A DNA stretch of 64,000 bases. It comes from SB11 sp037968475 (GTDB lineage Bacteria > Bacteroidota > Bacteroidia > UBA8524). Shown in pieces: positions 15,993-25,463 of the stretch. The stretch is from NCBI GenBank assembly GCA_037968475.1, contig JBBKVO010000024.1, positions 69,918 to 133,917 of the forward strand. The letters run 5' to 3'. A model generated the notes under the pieces. The model saw nothing but the letters and a program-made list of their open reading frames with translations. It was not told where the DNA came from and did no database searches. Position 1 is the first letter of the stretch; every line of letters begins with the position of its first letter. Position numbers and translations under genes: made by a program.

Positions 15993-16970
15993 ATGAGAAA
16001 AACGATTTTTATAAGCATGGGAGCACTATTGGCTACAACTTTTGTAGCACTGCTTGCTTTTGACCAACCCGACCGTAAACAGGCTAAGCTGAATAAGCCC
16101 GATAGTATACACGCCCCAAAATTGCCTCAAAAACTTGCTTTTGCTAAAGAAGAAGTACCGATGGGTGATTTTGATGTACGCGAACGTTTTGATCGCGAAT
16201 TGATGATAAACACCTTTTGGCATTCGCAAACGCTATACACCATAAAAAAAACACAGCGTTTTGTGCCGACAATAGAGCGCATATTAAAGAAAAATGGTGT
16301 GCCTGATGATTTTAAATATTTAGCCATTGCCGAAAGTGGATTGGCCAATTTGGTTTCTCCTGCAAAAGCAGCAGGGTTTTGGCAGTTTTTAGAAAGTACG
16401 GGCAAACGCTACGGGCTTGAGATTAACGATGAGGTAGATGAACGCTACCACATGGAAAAAGCTACCGAAGCGGCAGCAAAATACCTTAAAGACAGCAAAG
16501 AAAAACTGGGTAGTTGGACATTGGCAGCAGCAGCTTACAATATGGGCGAAAATGGCGTTGCAGGTGCAATAGAAAAGCAAGGAGTGAGCAACTATTACGA
16601 TTTGTTACTTAACGCTGAAACATCGCGCTATATGTTTAGAATTTTGGCTATAAAAGAAATATACAGCAATCCTTCACAATACGGTTTTATGTTGGATAGT
16701 GCCGATTACTATCCTAGCATAGCTACATATAATGTTGAGGTGGATTCAGCCATTGACAACCTAGCCCAATACGCTCTTGACAATGGAACTAACTATAAGG
16801 TGCTAAAACTATTAAACCCTTGGTTGCGTAAGCCTTACCTTAAAAATAAGGCTAAAAAAACGTATACTATTACTTTACCTACCGATAAAAACATCACCCT
16901 ACCTGCTGATAGTGATATGAAACCCATAATGCCCAAAGCAGGCGATGGTGGCGAAGAAAGTATAGAGTAG
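15993..16970 (+). CDS. Lytic transglycosylase (MltD-like SLT domain)
   Basis: Cleaves peptidoglycan glycan strands in the periplasm. It has an N-terminal signal or anchor segment (6-23), a linker, then the SLT family 1 fold: LAIAESGLANLV with the catalytic Glu114, GFWQF (128-132), and AAAAYNMGENG (178-188), which are the three lysozyme-like motifs. The C-terminal 80 residues resemble the MltD tail that ends in a single LysM-like segment (TYTITLPTDKNITLP). A TATTTTTG -7 box lies at 15966-15973. The gene ends 22 bases before a strong bidirectional terminator. Confidence 0.92.
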   Translation: MRKTIFISMGALLATTFVALLAFDQPDRKQAKLNKPDSIHAPKLPQKLAFAKEEVPMGDFDVRERFDRELMINTFWHSQTLYTIKKTQRFVPTIERILKKNGVPDDFKYLAIAESGLANLVSPAKAAGFWQFLESTGKRYGLEINDEVDERYHMEKATEAAAKYLKDSKEKLGSWTLAAAAYNMGENGVAGAIEKQGVSNYYDLLLNAETSRYMFRILAIKEIYSNPSQYGFMLDSADYYPSIATYNVEVDSAIDNLAQYALDNGTNYKVLKLLNPWLRKPYLKNKAKKTYTITLPTDKNITLPADSDMKPIMPKAGDGGEESIE

Positions 16971-16992
16971 GTACTGCAACTATATAAAATTT

Positions 16993-17028
16993 AAAGAGGG
17001 GTGCGATTTTAAATCGCACCCCTCTTTT
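16993..17028. terminator. Strong bidirectional terminator
   Basis: 17-base arms AAAGAGGGGTGCGATTT and its exact complement stand around a single base, with A runs and T runs outside. It separates the convergent lytic transglycosylase and 17048 genes. Confidence 0.9.
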
Positions 17029-17047
17029 GTTAATAGCATTGTGGTTG

Positions 17048-17263
17048 TTATTTCTGCAACCATTTGCCCATTGCTTTTTGCACATTGGGTAAAATAACAA
17101 ATACCATAAGTGGCACTACCATTAGGGTAATAACTAGTGTACGCAGCGGCAGCGGATTTATTAATAAAAAGTGCTGGCCAAAAACGGCAAACAAAATTGT
17201 AATGGTAGGGTAAATGGCTACCCAAATCACGATGGCCATTTTCCATTTTTTAGGCGGTTTCAT
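17048..17263 (-). CDS. Small two-segment membrane protein, 71 aa
   Basis: 71 residues with a basic start (MKPPKKWKM), two hydrophobic segments (about 10-30 and 38-62) and a basic end. The pattern PKKWKMAIVIWVAIYPTI... with PLRTL between the helices resembles the membrane-spanning C-terminal part of proteins annotated as antibiotic biosynthesis monooxygenase-type, seen elsewhere as a stand-alone gene. It starts one base before the stop of the DUF2520 gene, so it is translated with it. Function unknown. Confidence 0.65.
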   Translation of the reverse strand: MKPPKKWKMAIVIWVAIYPTITILFAVFGQHFLLINPLPLRTLVITLMVVPLMVFVILPNVQKAMGKWLQK

Positions 17264-17264
17264 T

Positions 17265-18032
17265 CTAAAATTTGTTTTTTATAATTTCAGTCAGCAAGCG
17301 ATACACTTTTTCCTCGTCGCTGCCTTTGGGCAGCAACTCAAGGTGCTTTTGCAGGGTGTTATCGTCGTGGCGTTTGGCAGGCCCTGTTTGTGCTTGTTTC
17401 GGCGACATTTGCTGCACTTTTTGTGCCGTTTCTAGTATCAAGGGTCGTAAAAGATCAAAACTTAATCCTTGCTGCTCTAAAACCCCTGCTGCTTCTGCAT
17501 ACAAGGCATTGGTAAAGTTATTGGCAAAAACAGCTGCAAGGTGCAGGTATTTTCGTTTTTCTGATGAGATAATTTGCACACTATTGCTAATGGTATTGCC
17601 CAATGCCATTAGCTGACTTTCAGCTGCTTTGTTATTTCCCTCAATACAAAGGGGGATACTAAAAAAGTTTACTTTTTTACCCTCGCTTAGTGTTTGCACA
17701 GGGTAAAATACACCATAAAACGGTGAGGTATTTTTTAGCAATTCTATATCCATTGCCCCTGCTGTGTGGGCTATGAGGTAGGGCTTGTTGGATAATTGAG
17801 CGGCTATTTGTGCTATGGCATCATCGCTAATGCAAAGTAGTAGCACATCAATATCATCCTCAAGTTGGTTAAGAGTGCTTATAGCCTGTGCATTAAAAGG
17901 CTGAGCCAATTGCTTCGCCTTTTGCATATCACGTCCCCAAACCTGCACTATGGTATGGCGTGCGGCATCAAGGGCATGGGCAAGATGCCATGCCACGTTT
18001 CCTGTCCCTAGTATTGATATTTTATAAGGCAA
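17265..18032 (-). CDS. Rossmann-like / DUF2520 NADP-binding oxidoreductase
   Basis: 255 residues. The N-terminal Rossmann domain opens with ISILGTGNVAWHLA, containing the GxGxxxxxL dinucleotide motif; the C-terminal half is the all-helical DUF2520 domain with a KYLHLAAVFANNFTNAL segment near 165-180. The overall form is that of 6-phosphogluconate, pyrroline-5-carboxylate or ketopantoate reductases, but the substrate is unknown. The start appears to be TTG (18032), the first codon that gives a complete Rossmann strand. It lies 9 bases after the LURP-one gene on the same strand. Confidence 0.85.
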   Translation of the reverse strand: MPYKISILGTGNVAWHLAHALDAARHTIVQVWGRDMQKAKQLAQPFNAQAISTLNQLEDDIDVLLLCISDDAIAQIAAQLSNKPYLIAHTAGAMDIELLKNTSPFYGVFYPVQTLSEGKKVNFFSIPLCIEGNNKAAESQLMALGNTISNSVQIISSEKRKYLHLAAVFANNFTNALYAEAAGVLEQQGLSFDLLRPLILETAQKVQQMSPKQAQTGPAKRHDDNTLQKHLELLPKGSDEEKVYRLLTEIIKNKF

Positions 18033-18041
18033 TCTTCAAAA

Positions 18042-18632
18042 TTACCTTTCTTTTAGCACCATATCAATACACATTACGGCTGCTAAGATTAATTGACGTA
18101 AGGGACTGTCTTGTGGCACGGCCTCATTTATGTTAAGTACGTAGTTATCGGCACTGGTAAACAGCTCTTTGCCCAAGCCTGCCCACTTTTTGGTTACGTG
18201 TGCAAACTCAAGATTATCTTTTATAAACCTAAAATCCCAACCCGTCCATTTGCCTTTTAGCATACAAAGTGGATTACCATTGGGGTCTAGCACCTCAAAC
18301 TTGCCGCCAATAGAAAACAGTTTTTGTTTGAAAAGACCAATTACTTTGTCGTTTTCGTCCAACACTTCAACTTTTGAAAGCCAAAAGTTTACACCACGTT
18401 TCACACGTACCACCGTTTGCCCATCAGGAGTTTTCACTACAACATTAAACGGAGTCATAGTTTTGTAATCGGTGAAGCGAAAAATTTTAGTGAAAAAACC
18501 AAGATTTTCCTCTCTGCACGTCATTATCATCTCATTGGTTTCAGGGTTAAAAATATCGTAGTTGTTAGAGGCTTTAAACATGCCTACGTGTTCTTTTACA
18601 AAGAAAAGATTGCGGTTTAATATCGGGTTCAT
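18042..18632 (-). CDS. LURP-one / phospholipid-scramblase-like family protein
   Basis: The ATG at 18632 (MNPILNRNLF) is preferred over an upstream TTG at 18662. The product of 196 residues has a tubby-like twelve-strand pattern with GMFKASNNYDIFNP at the start, GKFEVLDPNGNPLCMLKGKW in the middle, and a C-terminal hydrophobic helix (LRQLILAAVMCIDMVL) as in scramblase-related and LURP-one proteins. Bacterial members have no proven role; they may bind membranes. Upstream of the DUF2520 gene by 9 bases. Confidence 0.8.
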   Translation of the reverse strand: MNPILNRNLFFVKEHVGMFKASNNYDIFNPETNEMIMTCREENLGFFTKIFRFTDYKTMTPFNVVVKTPDGQTVVRVKRGVNFWLSKVEVLDENDKVIGLFKQKLFSIGGKFEVLDPNGNPLCMLKGKWTGWDFRFIKDNLEFAHVTKKWAGLGKELFTSADNYVLNINEAVPQDSPLRQLILAAVMCIDMVLKER

Positions 18633-18685
18633 TAGGGTTGTAAATAATGTGGCAATATGCAAATTATATGTAATATTTAACGGTA

Positions 18686-19414
18686 CTAATCAATTAACAT
18701 TTCTTTAAATTCTTCGACGGGAATTTCGAAATAATTTTTCTGAAAATGGTTTAATTGAATTTCTCTTGACGAAGGCAATAAAAATCGTACTACTTGGTTG
18801 CTGCCTTCTTTTTCAGTAGTAACAATAAACTCCATTTTATTAAAAGACGCCCCTAAACCATAATTTTCATACGGGTTAGGCTCTTCTTTAACGAATAATG
18901 AACGCGCCATATTCTCCACAACTTGGTTATAGCCTGTTTCATCCACAGTAGGAAGTATAGAACCACCGTGTTGTTTACTGGTAATGCTTAGGTTTTTTTT
19001 GCTGTTGGCAATCGTTAGTTTCAGCTTGCTGTATTGGCTGCCGTCCATTACAAAAAAATCTAATCTGGGCATTAAAAGCACTTTATTGTAAGGGTTGGTA
19101 GTATCTTTTTTATTGTGTTTTGTAAGATACAAAAGCACATATTTTTGTGTCTTATCTTGCTCCAGCTTAGCAATTTGCATGCTTATTAATAGTCTGCCAC
19201 CGGCATCTGGCTGATTTGAAGTTAAAATAACATTATCGTTAGCATACCATTGTTTAGCACTATCATCGTAATGTTTCCCTGTAAACGATGATACAAGTGG
19301 CGAAAGCTCAATTGTTGTTTCTTTAGTATTGGCGGCATTAAATAGTTTAGGGATAAGGAACAGTACCCGAACTAATATTATAACAAATAGAACAATTTTT
19401 AGCACATCTTTCAT
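18686..19414 (-). CDS. Hypothetical membrane-anchored protein
   Basis: The ATG at 19414 gives 242 residues. One N-terminal hydrophobic segment (about 5-24) could be an anchor; the remainder is polar with many Lys, Asn and Ser, without Cys, and with beta-strand-like alternation. I do not recognise a family. It stands alone on the minus strand between ccmF and the LURP-one gene, with 53 bases to the latter. Base composition is A+T-rich relative to its neighbours. Confidence 0.6.
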   Translation of the reverse strand: MKDVLKIVLFVIILVRVLFLIPKLFNAANTKETTIELSPLVSSFTGKHYDDSAKQWYANDNVILTSNQPDAGGRLLISMQIAKLEQDKTQKYVLLYLTKHNKKDTTNPYNKVLLMPRLDFFVMDGSQYSKLKLTIANSKKNLSITSKQHGGSILPTVDETGYNQVVENMARSLFVKEEPNPYENYGLGASFNKMEFIVTTEKEGSNQVVRFLLPSSREIQLNHFQKNYFEIPVEEFKEMLID

Positions 19415-19484
19415 CAATGCAATATAGCTACCGCATATTAAATTTTAATATATGGTTATTTATATTTCGACGAAAATAGATTTA

Positions 19485-22190
19485 TTACTTTGCTCGTTCT
19501 CTGCGGCTTTCTTTTACCCTGCGGATAATAGACATTAAAAAACCGATAACCATAATAATAGTACCGCCCCAAACAAAGTTGATATAGGGAAATACTTTTG
19601 CCATCATCACCACATAGTCGCGTATCATTGGTCGTTCAGCAATAGTAAATTCAAAGGCAGCAGAAGTGTTTCGTGTAGTATCGGGAGGAATAATATTGCT
19701 GAATTTTATTTTAATATCAGCGCCTGCCACTTCCTCGTCGGGAGAAATACGTATATCATTAGCCAGTATAAAACGAGGGTTAGCCTCAATAGTATCATAC
19801 AAGGTAATTACACGCATATTGGCCGCCACCAATAAGTCATTTCCATTAGGTTGCTCAGGCACGCTAATGCCATCTAGTATCACTTTTACTTTGGCATTGT
19901 CTGTATACAAGGTATCGTGTATTGCAATGCTATCTGTATGAAAATGCTCGTAAGGGCGGTCTTTATTGCCTTCTTTATCAGGTATCGACGATACGTAGGT
20001 AAATACATCGTGCGTAAGGTAGTGCCTTGTATCAGGATTTGAAATTAGCCCCATTTTGGGGTTGGTTTGCGAATTGGGGAGCAGGAAAAATTTTTCACCC
20101 GTTGGCAAACTGTCTTTACCCAGTTTTTCAAATTGTATTTTGAAAAAATTATCGGGTGCAGCAAGTGAATCTCCTAAATAGGTAACAATATAACCCTCCA
20201 TTGGGGTGGGGGTATTTTTAAATAATAATACATGTTCTTTTTGACTTTCCTCGTCAAAGTTTTCGCCCAAATCGGAGCGGGTATAGTTTATAGATATTGC
20301 TCTTTTATTGGCCGATGATACTAAAACCCCTACTAATAATAAGCCAAAACCAATGTGTGCCACACTTGCTCCGCTAAACTCCCACTTACCTTTTACTACT
20401 TTATATATGTAGTAAATATTTCCCACTACGGCATATACAGCACATAATAAAAATAGAAGGTATAATAAAAGTGTGCTATTGTTATCGGCTTTTATTTTAA
20501 AAACAAATAATAATACTGTTGTTAGTGCTAACGATATAGAAAGACTAATAATAATATTATTGAAATAATATTTTTGCTGCGTTTTTTTATATTTTAAAAA
20601 CTGAGTAGTGGCGGTTAATACGGCCAGTATCATTGCTACGGGAAGTTGCCACATATTATAGTAGCCAATAACATCATCAGGCGGCGCAAACTCTAATTTT
20701 GATTGAATTGATGTGCCAAAAACAAAATTAATACCCCCTATTAAACTATTTATAACCTGTGGAACGCCTAGTTTATTAAACACTGGTAAAGAGGTGCTTG
20801 CTATGACGTGTAGCCCTGAAAGAACAAACACTAGCGAACCTATAAACATCCAAAATTCGCGCGAGCTAAAATCTTCTTCTTTGCCTTTTATAGGGTTTAC
20901 CTTATAAATATTTCTAAAAAAGAAAAACAAAGTGATAAGCACATAAGGAACAAAAATAGCTTTTTGTGCATACGATAAAACCACTGCAATATCCTCGCCT
21001 TGAGGAATAAAAGCAGTTATGATTTTGCCAATAAAAAAACTAAGAATAAATACCAACACAGTAATGCCTAAATAGCCAAAACGTAGTTTGGTATTATTAA
21101 TAGTTACATAAGCAGGCAGCCAAAGAAATATAAATAAGAATACAAGTAGCTGCCCCGACATTCCTAAGTCGGTAAACGAGTGTACCGATGTATTGCCCAA
21201 TATGCCGCTACGGGTTAGGAAGGTAGCATACAACACCAACAAAAAGGAGAATATGGCAAGCAAATAGGTGCTGTATAGCGCATTACCTGTCGATTTGTAA
21301 ATCAACATAAGATGCACTGTTGCTATCAGTATAAGCCACGGGATAAGTGAGGCGTTTTCTACGGGATCCCAAGCCCAGTAACCACCAAAGGTTAGCGACT
21401 CATACGCCCAAAAACCACCCATTATTATACCTGTGCCCAACACCATTACACCCACCAATGCCCAAGGCAAAGCAGGTTTTACCCATTCGGTATAGCGGCG
21501 TGTCCACAGAGCAGAGACAGCGTAGGCAAAAGGCACTATACTGGCGGCAAAACCAAAAAACAGCGTAGGTGGATGTATCACCATCCAATAGTTTTGTAGT
21601 AGGGGGTTTAGTCCGTTACCGTCTTTTATAAAATTAAGATAATCGGGTCGGCTAAATATAGGGCCTTGCGTCATATCGCGCAGTAAATTAAAAGGGCTAC
21701 TGCCTATTTTACTACCCAAAAACTCTACGCCAAGCAACATAGTACTTAGCATTATTTGGGCAATAGAAATAATTGCCATAACGGGGCTTTCCCAGCTACG
21801 GGCAGTAAACATTAAAATATTACCAATTACCACGTGCCATACCATCCAAAGCAAAAAGCTGCCTTCTTGCCCTTCCCAAAAGCACGATATCATGTATTTT
21901 AGGGGCAAAGCAGTAGATGAGTGCTGCCACGCATATTGATACTCGAAATAGTGGCGTTGTATTATTACAAAAAGAATGACGAAAATAGAAACAACTGCTG
22001 TCGAGTGGATATAGAACCCCGCACGACCCATATTGCGCCAAAAAGTTTTGTTTTCAGCCCCTCCTTTAAAAGAGAGTAAATAACTAAAGGCAGAAAATAG
22101 TGCTGCGCCAAAAGAAAGGTATACGGCAAACTTGCCCCAGTTGCCTATGGCCAAGTGCTCGCCTATATACGTTACAATATTTTCTTCCAT
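19485..22190 (-). CDS. ccmF: Cytochrome c maturation protein CcmF (heme lyase subunit)
   Basis: CcmF transfers heme from CcmE to apocytochrome c on the periplasmic side. At 901 residues it is longer than E. coli CcmF (about 650) because of a large C-terminal periplasmic domain between the last two membrane segments. The heme-binding WWD motif appears around residues 255-275 (GGFWAYESLTFGGYWAWDPV). About 14 membrane segments are visible. Downstream of ccmE by 9 bases, it completes the operon. No ccmG, ccmH, ccmA or ccmB is present here. Confidence 0.93.
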   Translation of the reverse strand: MEENIVTYIGEHLAIGNWGKFAVYLSFGAALFSAFSYLLSFKGGAENKTFWRNMGRAGFYIHSTAVVSIFVILFVIIQRHYFEYQYAWQHSSTALPLKYMISCFWEGQEGSFLLWMVWHVVIGNILMFTARSWESPVMAIISIAQIMLSTMLLGVEFLGSKIGSSPFNLLRDMTQGPIFSRPDYLNFIKDGNGLNPLLQNYWMVIHPPTLFFGFAASIVPFAYAVSALWTRRYTEWVKPALPWALVGVMVLGTGIIMGGFWAYESLTFGGYWAWDPVENASLIPWLILIATVHLMLIYKSTGNALYSTYLLAIFSFLLVLYATFLTRSGILGNTSVHSFTDLGMSGQLLVFLFIFLWLPAYVTINNTKLRFGYLGITVLVFILSFFIGKIITAFIPQGEDIAVVLSYAQKAIFVPYVLITLFFFFRNIYKVNPIKGKEEDFSSREFWMFIGSLVFVLSGLHVIASTSLPVFNKLGVPQVINSLIGGINFVFGTSIQSKLEFAPPDDVIGYYNMWQLPVAMILAVLTATTQFLKYKKTQQKYYFNNIIISLSISLALTTVLLFVFKIKADNNSTLLLYLLFLLCAVYAVVGNIYYIYKVVKGKWEFSGASVAHIGFGLLLVGVLVSSANKRAISINYTRSDLGENFDEESQKEHVLLFKNTPTPMEGYIVTYLGDSLAAPDNFFKIQFEKLGKDSLPTGEKFFLLPNSQTNPKMGLISNPDTRHYLTHDVFTYVSSIPDKEGNKDRPYEHFHTDSIAIHDTLYTDNAKVKVILDGISVPEQPNGNDLLVAANMRVITLYDTIEANPRFILANDIRISPDEEVAGADIKIKFSNIIPPDTTRNTSAAFEFTIAERPMIRDYVVMMAKVFPYINFVWGGTIIMVIGFLMSIIRRVKESRRERAK

Positions 22191-22199
22191 TTATTTTTG

Positions 22200-22595
22200 T
22201 TAGTTCGCGGCGGTAACGTCTACCTCAGTTTCGTTGTATTTGCTCGGGCATTTTAGCAATATCTCTTTTGCCTCAAAGGTTTCACCATTCATTTTGCCTT
22301 TTACCACAACGTTTTCACTACGTTCAAAATCTTGTGGGCGAGGTTGGCGATATACTACCCTGTTCACATTATCCAAGCTATCTTTAAGGTAAAACTCAAA
22401 ATAGTTAGGGTCTTTCAGTTCGTTGTATAACTGTGGTTTGGTGCGGTCTAGGTGGCCTACCACATGGTAGGTTTTGCCTTGGTTTTGGGCAGCAGTGTTA
22501 AATGTAGCATACTCGGTAGAGTTGCCGTACATAGATACTATAATGGCTATTAATGCAGCCACCAAAACTATTGCTATAATGTATGATGTTTTCAT
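22200..22595 (-). CDS. ccmE: Cytochrome c maturation heme chaperone CcmE (CxxxY type)
   Basis: A 131-residue periplasmic heme chaperone with a membrane anchor (5-22) and an OB-fold that begins near YHVVGHLD (43-50). In E. coli the heme-binding residue is His in HxxxY; here the segment is LLKCPSKYN with Cys116 and Tyr120, the CxxxY variant known from some archaea and delta-proteobacteria. It sits 12 bases downstream of ccmD and 9 upstream of ccmF. Confidence 0.93.
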   Translation of the reverse strand: MKTSYIIAIVLVAALIAIIVSMYGNSTEYATFNTAAQNQGKTYHVVGHLDRTKPQLYNELKDPNYFEFYLKDSLDNVNRVVYRQPRPQDFERSENVVVKGKMNGETFEAKEILLKCPSKYNETEVDVTAAN

Positions 22596-22607
22596 GCCCT
22601 AATGGTT

Positions 22608-22826
22608 TTAACCTTTTTCTTGTTTACGTTGTTTTTCAAGGCGGGTAATTTTACGGTCAATAATTACCAAGTAGATAATTATACAGGCAAAAATCACGCT
22701 TAATACGCCTATCACTACATTTATTTTATCTCCGCCGGCTACATTGGCGGTGTTGTCTTGCCCAAATGCTACACTACTTAGTAGCAGACTAAAAGTAAAG
22801 GCAATAAGTTGTTTAATCTTCATCAT
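22608..22826 (-). CDS. ccmD: CcmD-like small membrane protein
   Basis: 72 residues from the ATG at 22826 (a TTG one codon earlier is less likely). A signal-like stretch (residues 5-20), an extracytoplasmic NVAGGDKINV, a membrane segment (34-52), and a basic cytoplasmic tail (DRKITRLEKQRKQEKG) match the CcmD family, which helps release holo-CcmE from CcmC. It overlaps the 3' end of ccmC by about 14 bases, as CcmD genes often do. Confidence 0.8.
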   Translation of the reverse strand: MMKIKQLIAFTFSLLLSSVAFGQDNTANVAGGDKINVVIGVLSVIFACIIIYLVIIDRKITRLEKQRKQEKG

Positions 22827-23850
22827 CAAGTGCTTCTAATTTTTTAACCCTTATTCTTAAATTGGCTATCCAATAGGCTACCAAAATCCATCCCAAAACG
22901 GCAGGGTAAAATACCATGCGCATTGTATTGTCTAAATCGTAACTGTTAAAGCCCGGGTTACCTCCGTTTCCGGGATGTAACGAGTCGGTAAGGCGTGGCA
23001 GCACAAAAATCAAAACAATAAATATTGGGAAAAAGAACACATTGGATACGGCTGAAATACGGGCTTTTTTTTCCTCATCGTCTATCGCCCCGCGAAGTAT
23101 AAAGTAAGCCAAATACATTAGCATACCTATGGCCACACTGTTAAGTTTAGGGTCGTTTGGCCACGCCTGTCCCCAAGTAAAATTAGCCCAAAGCATGCCT
23201 GTTAGTATGCCCATAGTACCCAAAAGCATAGCAACACCAGTAAGTTGCGAGGCAGCAATATCGTGCTCGCGTTTACCGCTTTTTAGGTATTTTATGCTGT
23301 ATACCATTCCGCCAATAAGTATAGCTATCATGCTAAACCACATAGGTACATGGTAAAACAAGTTGCGTATGGTTTGAAATAGTATTTTTAAGAACGGAAA
23401 ACTGGTTAAAGCAGCCTCTTTGTGTGCTACTTTAATATTGCATTCTCCAAACTGGGTAATGCGTCCGCTATTTTCTTTTGCGTTAAACCAAAAGGCATTA
23501 TCAAACACCACATTGCCGTCAACATCGTCATTTACTACAAGATGTAAAGGTGTTTTTGAGTCAAGCGTTGGAGCATCAAAAACAGCAGCTAAACTGTAGT
23601 TATCGCTAACTATAAGGTTTTGGGGGCAAATAATTTCTTTACCGTGTTTTATCCAAACCTTAAGGCTTTTTTCTTGCTCTTTAAAATGCGTGTTTTTTCC
23701 AGTGATAAGTATTGTGTTGCTTTCACCTTGCCGTAATTCTGAAGGAGTAACCTCCATAATGCCCGGCCCTAAGGGTATGTACAAGCCTGCTATTATTGAA
23801 TATAATACCAGCAGCACCCCCAAATATTTCCACCAATTCGTTTTAAACAT
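22813..23850 (-). CDS. ccmC: Heme exporter protein CcmC with an inserted periplasmic domain
   Basis: CcmC binds heme for delivery to CcmE. The tryptophan motif is MLWANFTWGQAWPND (219-233), and the two heme-ligand histidines are His167 (FYHVPMW) and His292 (LHPG). E. coli CcmC is about 245 residues; this one is 345 because roughly 125 residues (28-150) of extracytoplasmic sequence separate the first membrane segment from the second. That insert looks like an immunoglobulin-type beta sandwich (TPSELRQGESNTILITG opening). It is the first gene of the ccm operon. Confidence 0.9.
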   Translation of the reverse strand: MFKTNWWKYLGVLLVLYSIIAGLYIPLGPGIMEVTPSELRQGESNTILITGKNTHFKEQEKSLKVWIKHGKEIICPQNLIVSDNYSLAAVFDAPTLDSKTPLHLVVNDDVDGNVVFDNAFWFNAKENSGRITQFGECNIKVAHKEAALTSFPFLKILFQTIRNLFYHVPMWFSMIAILIGGMVYSIKYLKSGKREHDIAASQLTGVAMLLGTMGILTGMLWANFTWGQAWPNDPKLNSVAIGMLMYLAYFILRGAIDDEEKKARISAVSNVFFFPIFIVLIFVLPRLTDSLHPGNGGNPGFNSYDLDNTMRMVFYPAVLGWILVAYWIANLRIRVKKLEALDDED

Positions 23851-23869
23851 AGCTATCGTAAAACGGGTG

Positions 23870-23877
23870 CAAAGTTA
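23870..23877 (-). promoter_or_regulatory. -7 box of the ccm operon
   Basis: On the minus strand TAACTTTG, a full TAnnTTTG match, 20 bases before the ccmC ATG. A convincing -33 partner is not seen. Confidence 0.4.
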
Positions 23878-23892
23878 AGTAAAAAGCCAACA

Positions 23893-25413
23893 CTACTGTG
23901 TGTTTTTGGCATACAATGTAAACTTATTATTATGCCATTGGGGTTGCCACAATTGGGCATTGTGAACGACGTACTGTTTCTCGCTTTCAGGCGATAATTC
24001 GGTATGTATCAGTATATAATTGGGCGCAAAACGTTCAATATCATCTATAAAGGCACTATCGGCGGGGTTAACGGCAAAAGCATTACGTTGAGTATACAAT
24101 GCCAGTGCACGCGGTTTTTTAAACAGAAACACAGCATTGGCGGGCGTGTTGTTTTGTATGTAGGTAAATGCTTCTATACTTTCAGCCTCTTGGGGGCCTG
24201 CAAAGTTGTTTTTTGCATTTTTTATAGCTTGATATTGCTCAGGCAAAAATTGCAACATCACCAACACAAAACCACCCACAGCCCATATTTTTTTATTTAG
24301 AGTGAAACCCCATTGAATGCTTTTGAAACCCACTACTGCAAAGTGAAGCAATATAGGCGCAACAGGCAACAAAAACCGAAAACCCGAACCACGATAGGGG
24401 TAGACCAACAGCAAAGCAATATAGGCCAAAAATACCCACAGTATAGTAGGACGGTTTTTTGCCAATTGTTGCACCAAACCTATAATGCAAAAGGCCAAAA
24501 CCAATGCTTGTGTTAGTAGGGGAAATACCTGCCAAGTGGGTTTACTTCGCTGAAAAAAATCTTGCACTAAAACAGTATAATACCCAAGGTTTTCTCGCAC
24601 CGATACCCATAACGATTCGCCTGCAAAGTTGCCTCCGTAGGTAAACAAATCGTCAAAGGTTATACCTGCGACAAAGTAATTGATGATGACAAAACAGGTT
24701 AGAAAGCCAATAATAAGCACAGTGGCAGGGTTGGTATATAGTTTGTTTTTTGGCTCAAACGGAGGTTGAAGGTCTATAATATTATTGATAACCCTAACGG
24801 CAAATATGGCGGCAATAACAGCCAAGCCCTGCATTTTGACAGCCAATAATAAGCCCGCCACTAAACCCATAGCCACTGCCCGCAGCAGCGATTTTTTTCT
24901 GTTCTCCTCATCGTACTGCAAAAAACCGCGTTGGTGCATCAATATCAATAAACCCGTTAGCGCAGTAAAAGGAATATCGGCCATTATTTCGCTTTTGAAA
25001 TCGAGCAGCCACGGGTGCCAACACCAAAGCAAGCTAATGAGCACTGCCGTTAGCTCGTTATGAAAGCGGCGCAAAACCATATACCATATAAAACCCGCCA
25101 ACACCAACCACAGCGACATATATACATTAAAAGCCACTATGCTATTGCCAAAAAGGGCATACACAGGGCTAAGTAACAGGGGAAACCCTGCGGGGTAGGC
25201 GGCAGGCCCCAACATTGGGTAATTGCTATTGTATATATAGCCTGTTTGTGCGGCTGTTTTACCCTCGACTATACATTTTGCTTGGTTGATGTATTGTGCA
25301 AAATCATCGCCCCAATCGTGGTTTTGGCGCACGGCTACAAAACAAAGGGGTAATAGCAGCACTAGTAAAACTATGCCGCCCCTGTGTTTTTGTATAAAGT
25401 GTAGTATTTGCAC
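23893..25413 (-). CDS. ArnT/PMT-like glycosyltransferase (GT39 type)
   Basis: A 506-residue protein with about ten membrane segments. The N-terminal QNHDWGDDFAQYINQAKCI (30-48) holds the acidic pair that marks GT-C glycosyltransferases using a polyprenyl-phosphate sugar, and a soluble C-terminal domain (about 410-506) ends the protein. Acceptor and sugar unknown; it probably decorates an extracytoplasmic glycan or protein. The start is GTG at 25413. It lies upstream of the ccm operon in the opposite reading sense of nothing; it shares its strand with ccmC and ends 43 bases before it. Confidence 0.8.
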   Translation of the reverse strand: MQILHFIQKHRGGIVLLVLLLPLCFVAVRQNHDWGDDFAQYINQAKCIVEGKTAAQTGYIYNSNYPMLGPAAYPAGFPLLLSPVYALFGNSIVAFNVYMSLWLVLAGFIWYMVLRRFHNELTAVLISLLWCWHPWLLDFKSEIMADIPFTALTGLLILMHQRGFLQYDEENRKKSLLRAVAMGLVAGLLLAVKMQGLAVIAAIFAVRVINNIIDLQPPFEPKNKLYTNPATVLIIGFLTCFVIINYFVAGITFDDLFTYGGNFAGESLWVSVRENLGYYTVLVQDFFQRSKPTWQVFPLLTQALVLAFCIIGLVQQLAKNRPTILWVFLAYIALLLVYPYRGSGFRFLLPVAPILLHFAVVGFKSIQWGFTLNKKIWAVGGFVLVMLQFLPEQYQAIKNAKNNFAGPQEAESIEAFTYIQNNTPANAVFLFKKPRALALYTQRNAFAVNPADSAFIDDIERFAPNYILIHTELSPESEKQYVVHNAQLWQPQWHNNKFTLYAKNTQ

Positions 25414-25463
25414 TTAATCTCAAAAGTAATAGATTTTTTATGGAAGTTGACAGACAGTGCTAT

